Shown here piece by piece: positions 17,016-23,807 of a stretch of 64,000 nucleotides of DNA (the stretch's first letter is position 1; every line of letters begins with the position of its first letter). The translations under genes were made by a program, and so were the position numbers. The notes beneath the pieces were generated by a model that was given only the letters and a program-made list of their open reading frames with translations, was not told where the DNA came from and searched no databases. Source of the DNA: Kribbella jiaozuonensis (lineage in GTDB: Bacteria; Actinomycetota; Actinomycetes; Propionibacteriales; Kribbellaceae); assembly GCF_005233875.1 (NCBI RefSeq), contig NZ_SZPZ01000001.1, forward strand, positions 1,364,001-1,428,000. The letters run 5' to 3'.

Positions 17016-17858
17016 GTGGCAGACGTTGTCAGGGCGGCCTTGGTGCAGACGTCGTGGACCGGTGACAAAGAGTCCATGATCAAGGCGCACGAGGACTACG
17101 CGCGGCAGGCGGCCGCGGCGGGTGCGAAGGTGATCTGTTTCCAGGAGCTGTTCTACGGGCCGTACTTCTGTCAGAAGCAGGACGCCGAGTACTACGAGTA
17201 CGCCGAGTCCGTGCCGGGACCGACGACCGAGCGGTTCGCCGCGCTGGCGCAGGAGCTCGGGATGGTGATGGTGCTCCCGGTGTACGAGCAGGAGCAGCCG
17301 GGCGTGCTGTACAACACCGCGGCCGTGATCGATGCCGACGGCACCTATCTGGGCAAGTACCGGAAGAACCACATCCCGCAGGTGAAGGGATTCTGGGAGA
17401 AGTTCTACTTCCGCCCGGGCAACCTCGGCTACCCGATCTTCGACACCGCGGTCGGCCGGATCGGCGTCTACATCTGCTACGACCGGCATTTCCCGGAGGG
17501 CTGGCGGGCCCTCGGCCTGGCCGGCGCGAAGATCGTGTTCAACCCGTCGGCGACGAGCCGCGGGCTCTCGGCGTACCTGTGGAAGCTGGAGCAGCCCGCG
17601 AGCGCGGTCGCGAACGAGTACTTCATCGGGGCGATCAACCGGGTCGGCATCGAGTCCGAGTTCGGCGACAACGACTTCTACGGTACGTCGTACTTCGTGG
17701 ACCCCGAGGGCAAGTTCGTCGGGGACGTCGGCCATGACCACGATCCGGAACTGATCATCCGCGACCTGGACCTCGGGCTGCTGGACACGGTCCGGGACCG
17801 CTGGCAGTTCTACCGCGATCGCCGCCCGGACGCCTACGGAGACCTGACGAAGCCTTAA
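17016..17858 (+). CDS. Nitrilase-superfamily amidohydrolase, probable beta-ureidopropionase
   Basis: This 280-residue enzyme should cleave N-carbamoyl-beta-alanine to beta-alanine, CO2 and ammonia, the last step of reductive pyrimidine breakdown. The nitrilase triad is visible: Glu in CFQELFYGPYF, Lys in GKYRKNHIPQ and Cys in IGVYICYDRHFPEGWR. The GTG start at 17016 has GGGGAGG upstream. It lies 66 bp before a dihydropyrimidinase gene, which supports this substrate over other nitrilase roles. Confidence 0.9.
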   Translation: MADVVRAALVQTSWTGDKESMIKAHEDYARQAAAAGAKVICFQELFYGPYFCQKQDAEYYEYAESVPGPTTERFAALAQELGMVMVLPVYEQEQPGVLYNTAAVIDADGTYLGKYRKNHIPQVKGFWEKFYFRPGNLGYPIFDTAVGRIGVYICYDRHFPEGWRALGLAGAKIVFNPSATSRGLSAYLWKLEQPASAVANEYFIGAINRVGIESEFGDNDFYGTSYFVDPEGKFVGDVGHDHDPELIIRDLDLGLLDTVRDRWQFYRDRRPDAYGDLTKP

Positions 17859-17924
17859 CCCCCGAACCCCCTCTTCTTTCCTTCCTATGAAACAAGCGCT
17901 ACCGCTCAAAGGGGAGTGGCATAG

Positions 17925-19331
17925 ATGTCTTTGCTGGTCAAGGGTGGAACCGTTGTCGGACCGACCGGGACGCGGGTCGCGGACGTGCTGGTCGAGGGCG
18001 AGAAGATCGTTGCCGTCCTCGACCCGTCGTTCACGCCGACGATCACCGCCAACGAGGTGATCGATGCCTCCGGCAAGTATGTGATCCCGGGCGGGATCGA
18101 CGCGCACACGCATATGGAGATGCCGTTCGGCGGTACGTCGGCCAGCGACACGTTCGACACCGGGACCCGCGCCGCGGCGTACGGCGGGACCACGACGATC
18201 ATCGACTTCGCGATCCAGCGCACCGGCGAGGTGGTGCAGGACGGGCTGGCGGCCTGGCGCGCGAAGACCGAGGGCGAGTGCCACATCGACTACGCGTTCC
18301 ACATGATCCTCGGCGGCGTCGACACCGACGCGCTGAAGGCGATGGACCAGCTGGTCGCCGACGAGGGCATCACCAGCTTCAAGCTGTTCATGGCGTATCC
18401 GGGCGTCTTCTACTCCGACGACGGACAGATCCTCCGCGCGATGCAGACCGCGCGGGCCAACGGCGCGATGATCATGATGCACGCCGAGAACGGCATCGCG
18501 ATCGACGTACTCGTCCAGCAGGCGCTGGAACGCGGCGAGACCGACCCGATCTACCACGGCATCACCCGCCCGGCCGCACTGGAGGCCGAGGCAACGAACC
18601 GCGCGATCGCATTGGCCGAGGTCGCGCAGGACTGCCCGCTCTACATCGTCCACCTGTCCGCGAGTCAGGCGCTGGCCAAGGTTGCCGAGGCGCGGGACGC
18701 CGGCCGCAACGTGTTCGCGGAGACGTGTCCGCAGTACCTGTATCTGACGTTGGAGGACCAGCTCGGGGCGCCCGGTTTCGAAGGTGCGAAATGGGTCTGC
18801 TCGACACCGCTGCGGAGCAAACACGAATCGCATGCTCGCGATCTGTGGAAGGGGCTGCGGAGCAACGATCTGGCGATCGTGTCGACGGACCACTGCCCGT
18901 TCTGCATGAAGGATCAGAAGGAGATGGGCATCGGCGACTTCTCCAAGATCCCGAACGGGATCGGCGGCGTCGAGCATCGTGTCGACCTGATCTTCCAGGG
19001 TGTTGTCGACGGCCACCTCTCGCTCGAGCGCTGGGTGGAGACGATCGCGACCACGCCGGCCCGGATGTTCGGGCTGTACCCGCAGAAGGGGATCGTCCAG
19101 CCGGGATCCGACGCCGACCTGGTGATCTACGACCCGAACGGTACGACGCGGATCGGCGTCGAGACGCATCACATGAACATGGACTACTCGGCGTACGAAG
19201 GGGTCGAGATCCAGGGCCGGGTGGGCACCGTGATCTCGCGCGGCGAGGTAATCGTGGCTGACGGCAACTACCATGGCCGCAAGGGCCGGGGGAAGTTCCT
19301 GAAGCGTGGCCTGTCGTCGTACCTGATGTAA
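17925..19331 (+). CDS. Dihydropyrimidinase / hydantoinase
   Basis: This 468-residue cyclic amidohydrolase opens 5,6-dihydrouracil or dihydrothymine to the N-carbamoyl-beta-amino acid. Metal ligands are in place: GIDAHTHMEMPFGG (His-x-His), KLFMAYPGVF where the carboxylated Lys sits, later His in IVHLSASQAL, and Asp in VSTDHCPFCMKDQK. The C-terminal GRGKFLKR segment is typical of the group. GGGGAG precedes the ATG. It sits between the ureidopropionase and the F420-type oxidoreductase in one operon. Confidence 0.93.
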   Translation: MSLLVKGGTVVGPTGTRVADVLVEGEKIVAVLDPSFTPTITANEVIDASGKYVIPGGIDAHTHMEMPFGGTSASDTFDTGTRAAAYGGTTTIIDFAIQRTGEVVQDGLAAWRAKTEGECHIDYAFHMILGGVDTDALKAMDQLVADEGITSFKLFMAYPGVFYSDDGQILRAMQTARANGAMIMMHAENGIAIDVLVQQALERGETDPIYHGITRPAALEAEATNRAIALAEVAQDCPLYIVHLSASQALAKVAEARDAGRNVFAETCPQYLYLTLEDQLGAPGFEGAKWVCSTPLRSKHESHARDLWKGLRSNDLAIVSTDHCPFCMKDQKEMGIGDFSKIPNGIGGVEHRVDLIFQGVVDGHLSLERWVETIATTPARMFGLYPQKGIVQPGSDADLVIYDPNGTTRIGVETHHMNMDYSAYEGVEIQGRVGTVISRGEVIVADGNYHGRKGRGKFLKRGLSSYLM

Positions 19332-19340
19332 GGGGGAGCC

Positions 19341-20333
19341 GTGGACTTCGGTGTGGTGTTCCAGTGTGATCCGCCCGCGTCCACGGTCGTGGAGCTGGCC
19401 CGGAAGGCGGAGGACGCCGGGTTCGACTACGTGTGGACGTTCGACTCGCATCTGCTCTGGCAGGAGCCGTTCGTCATCTACAGCCAGATCCTGGCCAGCA
19501 CGCAGCGGGTGATCGTCGGGCCGATGGTGACGAACCCGGGGACGCGGGACTGGACCGTGATCGCGTCCCAGTTCGCCACGCTGAACGAGATGTTCGGCAA
19601 CCGGACGATCTGCGGGATCGGTCGCGGCGACTCCGCGCTGCGCACACTCGGCGCGAAGCCGGGGACGATCGCCGAGATGAAGCAGTGCGTCGAGGTCGTG
19701 CGTTCGCTCGCGCGCGGCGAGACGGTCGAGTACCGCGGTCAGCAGCTGAAGTTCGCCTGGGTCGACAACGGTGCGCTCGACGTGTGGGTCGCGGCGTACG
19801 GTCCCCGGGCGTTGGCCGCGACGGGAGAGGTCGGCGACGGCTACATCCTGCAGCTGGCGGATCCCGATATCGCCGAGTGGATGATCACCGCCGTACGGCG
19901 TGCTGCCGAGCAGGCGGGGCGCGATCCGATGGCGATCAAGTTCTGCGTCGCGGCCCCGGCGTACGTCGGCGACGACCTGGAACACCAGCGCGAGCAGACC
20001 CGCTGGTTCGGCGGCATGGTCGGCAACCACGTCGCGGACATCGTGGAGCGCTACGGGTCGAGTGGCGCCGTACCGCAGGCCCTCACCGACTACATCGAGG
20101 GCCGCAAGGGCTACGACTACGCCGAACACGGCCGCGCCGGCAACACCCACACCACCTTCGTCCCCGACGAGGTCGTCGATCGCTTCTGCACCCTCGGCCC
20201 CGTCGAGAACCACCTCACCCGTCTGAATGAGCTGAAGGATCTCGGCGTCGACCAGTTCGCGCTCTACCTGCAGCACGACGCCAAGGAAGAGACCCTCGCC
20301 GCCTACGGCAAGGACATCATCCCGAGCTTCTGA
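19341..20333 (+). CDS. LLM-class F420-dependent oxidoreductase (TIGR03842-like)
   Basis: This is a 330-residue luciferase-like TIM barrel. MDFGVVFQCDPPASTVVELA, FDYVWTFDSHLLWQEPFVIY, VGPMVTNPGTRDWTVIASQF and GIGRGDSALRTLG are the landmarks of LLM enzymes that use F420. It begins 9 bp after the dihydropyrimidinase stop with a GTG start. Its place suggests it supplies or consumes the redox step at the pyrimidine ring. The classical dihydropyrimidine dehydrogenase genes are not in the window, so it may replace them; that is inference. Its 3' end overlaps the convergent HxlR-like gene by 31 bp. Confidence 0.88.
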   Translation: MDFGVVFQCDPPASTVVELARKAEDAGFDYVWTFDSHLLWQEPFVIYSQILASTQRVIVGPMVTNPGTRDWTVIASQFATLNEMFGNRTICGIGRGDSALRTLGAKPGTIAEMKQCVEVVRSLARGETVEYRGQQLKFAWVDNGALDVWVAAYGPRALAATGEVGDGYILQLADPDIAEWMITAVRRAAEQAGRDPMAIKFCVAAPAYVGDDLEHQREQTRWFGGMVGNHVADIVERYGSSGAVPQALTDYIEGRKGYDYAEHGRAGNTHTTFVPDEVVDRFCTLGPVENHLTRLNELKDLGVDQFALYLQHDAKEETLAAYGKDIIPSF

Positions 20334-20839
20334 GCAGCCTCAGCCAACCGCAGACCCGGTGGCGTGGCGAGGTAGACGGTTGATGGCGGGTAGTCGGAGG
20401 TGACTGTCCGGCTGATCAGGTCCGCCGCCTCGAGCTCCTTCAGCGTCAGCGTCAACGCGCGCGGCGTGATGTCCGGGAGCGCCCGCCGGAGCTCCGAGAA
20501 CCGGCGTTCCCCGACCAGCAGGGTGAGCGTCGGCAGCGACCACTTCTTCAGCCCCACGTCCGTGACGTCCAGTTCGTCGAGCAGTTCTGTGAGCGTGGCG
20601 GCCGATGCACCGAGCACGGGGGAGGTCAGCAGGTATTCCGGGCGCAGCGGGTGGCCCTTTCCCGGGTTGCGCTCGATCAGCCCGGTCTCGGTCAGGAACG
20701 TCAACGTCCGCCGCAGCGACTCGCGGCTCACACCCAGGGTGTGGCTGAGGTTGACGAAGCGGCCGCCGTGGCCGCGGTGCAGCTCGGCCAGCACCGGGAC
20801 GGCCCAGCGGAAATGAACCAGGCGGGCAAGCGTTGACAC
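20303..20839 (-). CDS. HxlR-like winged-helix regulator with two HTH units
   Basis: This is a 178-residue regulator that appears to hold two winged-helix units. The N-terminal one is VPVLAELHRGHGGRFVNLSH then RESLRRTLTFLTETGLIER. The C-terminal one is WSLPTLTLLVGERRFSELRR then ALPDITPRALTLTLKELEAA, close to HxlR. GTG start. It is divergent from a VOC/YciI pair and separated from it by only 29 bp, so the promoter and operator must overlap. Confidence 0.8.
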   Translation of the reverse strand: MSTLARLVHFRWAVPVLAELHRGHGGRFVNLSHTLGVSRESLRRTLTFLTETGLIERNPGKGHPLRPEYLLTSPVLGASAATLTELLDELDVTDVGLKKWSLPTLTLLVGERRFSELRRALPDITPRALTLTLKELEAADLISRTVTSDYPPSTVYLATPPGLRLAEAAQKLGMMSLP

Positions 20840-20859
20840 GAAAGTAAGCTTAGTATAAA
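20833..20859 (+). promoter_or_regulatory. Promoter with operator in the spacer, VOC operon
   Basis: TTGACA (20833-20838) and TATAAA (20854-20859) form a near-consensus pair with a 15-bp spacer. The spacer holds the palindrome TAAGCTTA (20845-20852). The ATG at 20869 is 9 nt after the -10 box, so the transcript would be almost leaderless. A repressor on the palindrome would block RNA polymerase. Confidence 0.65.
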
Positions 20860-20868
20860 AACAGGACT

Positions 20869-21240
20869 ATGGGTGGGATCGAGTACGACGGGCGCGCGGT
20901 CTGCGCGCTGGACGTTTCCGACCTGGAGCGGGCCGTGCAGTGGTACGAGCGGGCCCTCGGCTTCGAGGTCGTACACCGGCTGGAGTCCTGGGGCTGGGCC
21001 GAGTTGAGTACGCCGTTACCCGGGATCTCGATCGGGCTCGGCCAGGTCGAGGACCCGAAGACCGACGGCGGGGTCGTGGTCACGTTCGGCGTCCACGACA
21101 TCGACAAGTCCCGCGCGCACCTGGAGTCGCTGGACACCCGCTTCGACGGCGAGACCCGGCAGATCGCCGACGAAGTCCGCCTCGCCACGTTCTACGACCC
21201 GGACGGCAACGCCTTCATGCTCGCGCAGAGGTTGGTGTGA
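20869..21240 (+). CDS. VOC-family (glyoxalase/bleomycin resistance) protein
   Basis: This is a 123-residue vicinal-oxygen-chelate protein with two beta-alpha-beta-beta-beta units: VCALDVSDLERAVQWYERAL opens the first and VTFGVHDIDKSRAHLESL the second, ending YDPDGNAFMLAQ. A metal-binding Glu or His set is not obvious enough to name a reaction. First gene of a two-gene operon; the stop overlaps the next start (GTGTGA). Confidence 0.87.
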   Translation: MGGIEYDGRAVCALDVSDLERAVQWYERALGFEVVHRLESWGWAELSTPLPGISIGLGQVEDPKTDGGVVVTFGVHDIDKSRAHLESLDTRFDGETRQIADEVRLATFYDPDGNAFMLAQRLV

Positions 21241-21569
21241 GCACGCCGCCGCGCCCGGGCATGGAGAGCCTCACGCTGGTCCTGCTCCGCCGTCCGGCGA
21301 CTCCGACGGACTTCACCGAGGACGAGGCGGACCGGATCCAGCAGGCCCACCTCGACTTCCTCGACGGCAAGCGGGCGGCCGGCGTGATGGGCGCGGCCGG
21401 CCCGTTCCGGGACCACGATGACCAGGTACTGCGGGGTTTGTGCGTCTACCGCACCGGCCTCGAGGAGGCCCGCAAGCACGCGGCGGAGGATCCGGCGGTG
21501 CAGGCGGGCATGCTCGAGGCGGAGGTCATCACCTGGTGGTTCCGCGACGGTGAGATCAGTCTGGGTTAG
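21237..21569 (+). CDS. YciI-like protein
   Basis: This is a 110-residue ferredoxin-like protein. ESLTLVLLRRPATPT, HLDFLDGKRAAGVMGAAGPF, VLRGLCVYRTGLEEARKHAA and DPAVQAGMLEAEVITWWF follow the YciI/YCII layout, in which a His and an Asp in the cleft are thought to act. The GTG start overlaps the VOC stop by 4 bp, indicating coupling. Confidence 0.75.
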   Translation: MSTPPRPGMESLTLVLLRRPATPTDFTEDEADRIQQAHLDFLDGKRAAGVMGAAGPFRDHDDQVLRGLCVYRTGLEEARKHAAEDPAVQAGMLEAEVITWWFRDGEISLG

Positions 21570-21972
21570 GCGTCCAGCGGTAGGCGCCCGGGAGTAGGTC
21601 GGTGGCGATGACGGACCTGGGGCCGTCGTCGGTCGGCAGGATGACGCGGATGCCCGGGTGGTAGTCGACCAGGACCTGCCGGTCGCGTCCGCACGGGCCG
21701 ACGACGCCGCGGCCTTCGTTGCCGACGGCCACGATCGTGGTGAGTTCGCGGGCACCGTCCGCGCGGGCACGGCCGAGGGCGACCAGTTCGGCGCAGGGAC
21801 CGCCGGTGAAGTGGTACAGGTTGATACCGGCGTACATCCGGCCGTCGATCCCGCGGACCGCGGCGCCCATCGTGTAGACGCCGTCGGGTCCGTCGGTGTT
21901 CGCATCGACCGTACGGCGGGCCAGCTCGATCAGCTCGCGGTCGTCGTCGGTGAGCGGTTGCAGGGAGAGCAT
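21556..21972 (-). CDS. Cytidine/blasticidin-S deaminase-like protein with altered zinc site
   Basis: This 138-residue protein follows the blasticidin-S deaminase / small cytidine deaminase pattern. FTGGPCAELVALGRARA carries the first Cys and the catalytic Glu, and GVVGPCGRDRQVLVDYHPGI holds the second Cys. The usual PCGxC pair reads PCGRD, so the third zinc ligand position is Asp. LLPGAYRW at the C-terminus is also conserved. It overlaps the YciI-like gene at the 3' ends by 14 bp. The start ATG at 21970-21972 gives the best N-terminus; an upstream start at 21999 is also open. Confidence 0.75.
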   Translation of the reverse strand: MLSLQPLTDDDRELIELARRTVDANTDGPDGVYTMGAAVRGIDGRMYAGINLYHFTGGPCAELVALGRARADGARELTTIVAVGNEGRGVVGPCGRDRQVLVDYHPGIRVILPTDDGPRSVIATDLLPGAYRWTPNPD

Positions 21973-22170
21973 GCGGCCAAGCCTGCCACGTCGGCCCACG
22001 CCGGATGGAACAAATTTGGCGCGGGCGTGGTTGGATGTACTAGGTCTAGTTTCAGTAGCTGTGGTTTATCTCGATCTTTCCTTGCGAGAGATGGTGTGCC
22101 GCGCCGGTGCGACGAACGCCGGGCCTGCCGCGACCGCGGTGCGCCTCATCTCTGACAAGGGAGCAACAAC

Positions 22171-22374
22171 ATGGCACAGGGAACTGTGAAGTGGTTCAAC
22201 GCCGACAAGGGCTTCGGCTTCATCACCGTCGACGGCGGCGGAGCGGACGTTTTCGTCCACTACTCCACCATCCAGACCGACGGGTTCCGTAGCCTCGACG
22301 AGAACCAGCGGGTCGAGTTCGACATCGCCCAGGGCCCGAAGGGCCAGCAGGCGGAGAACGTCAAGGTCGTCTGA
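22171..22374 (+). CDS. Cold shock protein, CspA family
   Basis: This is a 67-residue OB-fold protein that binds single-stranded RNA and DNA. RNP1 (KGFGFITV) and RNP2 (VFVHYSTI) are both intact after the [10 protein letters not shown] start. The gene follows a 198-bp region without another gene, so a long 5' leader, common for this family, is likely. A strong terminator lies directly downstream. Confidence 0.96.
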   Translation: MAQGTVKWFNADKGFGFITVDGGGADVFVHYSTIQTDGFRSLDENQRVEFDIAQGPKGQQAENVKVV

Positions 22375-22379
22375 CTCCG

Positions 22380-22421
22380 AACAGCCGCGGCTCCCACTCG
22401 TGGGGGCCGCGGCTGTTTCGT
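22380..22421. terminator. Bidirectional terminator between cspA-like gene and binding-protein gene
   Basis: AACAGCCGCGGC-t-CCCA, loop ctcg, then TGGG-g-GCCGCGGCTGTT forms a hairpin of about 16 bp. It is followed by TTCGTTT on the plus strand, and the minus strand also leaves the stem with an A/T-poor but paired tail. It separates two convergent genes. Confidence 0.85.
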
Positions 22422-22422
22422 T

Positions 22423-23694
22423 TCAGCCGGCGATGCGTTTCAGCTCGGCCTCGGTGACGGACTTCACCTTCTTGATCTCCGCGGCCGGGTCGGCGCCGCT
22501 GCGGATGATCCGGTTCAGCGCGTCGGAGTACGCCGTACTGGCTTTGGGTGACCAGAGCATCGGGTTCTGCGGGCGGCCGTTCTCGTTGAGCAGCTTGACC
22601 GCGTCCGCCGCCGGGCCGGACTTCAGCTTGTCCGCCTTCGCGGCCAGGCTCTTGCGCGCCGGGACGTGGAAGCCGTACGACTGCGCGAAGTCGAGTTGGT
22701 CGTCGGTCTGATCGACCCACAACCACCTGATGTACTTCTTCGCCGCGTCGATGTTCTTCGACTTCGCGTTCACGCACGCGCCATAGGCGCCGACGGGGAC
22801 GCTCGCCTCGCCGGTGGTCGCGTTGAGCTTCGGCCAGGGGAGTACGCCGTAGTCGCCCGGCAACGCCTTCTCGATCACGGGAAGCGTCCACAGCCCGGTG
22901 AACTGCATCGCGGTCAGGCCCTGCGTGAACGCGGCCGGGTCGGACCAATCGGTCGGTGCCCCGAGCAACAGAACCTTCGAGGTCCAGAGCTCGCGCAACT
23001 TGCTCAGCGACTCGGCCGCGCGCGGGTCGTCGAACCCGAACTGGTTGTCCGCGGTCAGGTAGTCCAGACCGGCCGACCAGAGCGCAGGTCCACCGAGCAC
23101 GCCGACCCCGCCGTCGTTGCCGACGAACAGACCCTTCACCTTGTCGTTGGTCAGCTTCTTCGCCGCGGCCAGCAGCTCGTCGACGGTCTGCGGCGGCTGT
23201 ACGCCGGCTGCGCTCAGCATGCTCTTGCGGTAGACCATCAGCTGCATGTCGATCACCTGCGGGATCGCGTACAGCTTGCCCTGGTACGACATCCGCTGGA
23301 CCAGCGCGACGTTGAAGTCGTTCTTCGCGTCACCCAGGATGTCGCCGAGGTCCACGACCTGGTTGCCCTTGATCATGTCGATCGTCGGGCCGTTCGGGTA
23401 CTCGAACGTGTCCGGACCCTGGTTGGTCAGCAGCGCGGTCGAGGCCTTCTTCTCGTAGTCGCCCGGCGACCATTGGATCGTCACGGTGGCGTCCGGGTAG
23501 GCCTTCGCGTACTTCTCGACCGCCTGCTGCGTTCCCGCCTCGCCGTACTGGTGGTACCACTGCTGGAGCGCCGGCTTGTCGCCGCTGCCGCTACTCGAGG
23601 GCCGCCCGCTGTTGGATCCACACCCAGCCACCGCCATCGCCGCCAGCCCGGCACCGAGCCCCAGCACCCGCCGCCTGCTGATCCCACCACTCAT
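22423..23694 (-). CDS. Extracellular solute-binding lipoprotein (sugar ABC family)
   Basis: This 423-residue protein starts with a twin-arginine and lipobox signal (ISRRRVLGLGAGLAAMAVAGC). The mature part is a family 1 sugar-binding protein: QQWYHQYGEAGTQQAVEKYA, GPDTFEYPNGPTIDMI, YAIPQVIDMQLMVYRKSML and MQFTGLWTLPVIEKALPGDY. No permease or ATPase gene is adjacent, so it is an orphan that must use a system encoded elsewhere. GGAG lies upstream of the ATG at 23692-23694. Confidence 0.88.
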   Translation of the reverse strand: MSGGISRRRVLGLGAGLAAMAVAGCGSNSGRPSSSGSGDKPALQQWYHQYGEAGTQQAVEKYAKAYPDATVTIQWSPGDYEKKASTALLTNQGPDTFEYPNGPTIDMIKGNQVVDLGDILGDAKNDFNVALVQRMSYQGKLYAIPQVIDMQLMVYRKSMLSAAGVQPPQTVDELLAAAKKLTNDKVKGLFVGNDGGVGVLGGPALWSAGLDYLTADNQFGFDDPRAAESLSKLRELWTSKVLLLGAPTDWSDPAAFTQGLTAMQFTGLWTLPVIEKALPGDYGVLPWPKLNATTGEASVPVGAYGACVNAKSKNIDAAKKYIRWLWVDQTDDQLDFAQSYGFHVPARKSLAAKADKLKSGPAADAVKLLNENGRPQNPMLWSPKASTAYSDALNRIIRSGADPAAEIKKVKSVTEAELKRIAG

Positions 23695-23807
23695 CACACC
23701 GTCTCCAGTCCCGCACGGTCCCACAGCCCGTGCGCATCTGCTGACCCTAGTCCGTGTGCGGGTACCCTGCTGGGACTCCCGAACCGTCAGCGAGAGGGAA
23801 TGGTTCT

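Noticed and set aside
16806..20276. Minus-strand open frame of 1156 codons
   Set aside because: It is antisense to the PhzF and pyrimidine genes, is rich in Arg, Asp and Val as GC-rich antisense frames are, and has no recognisable domain.
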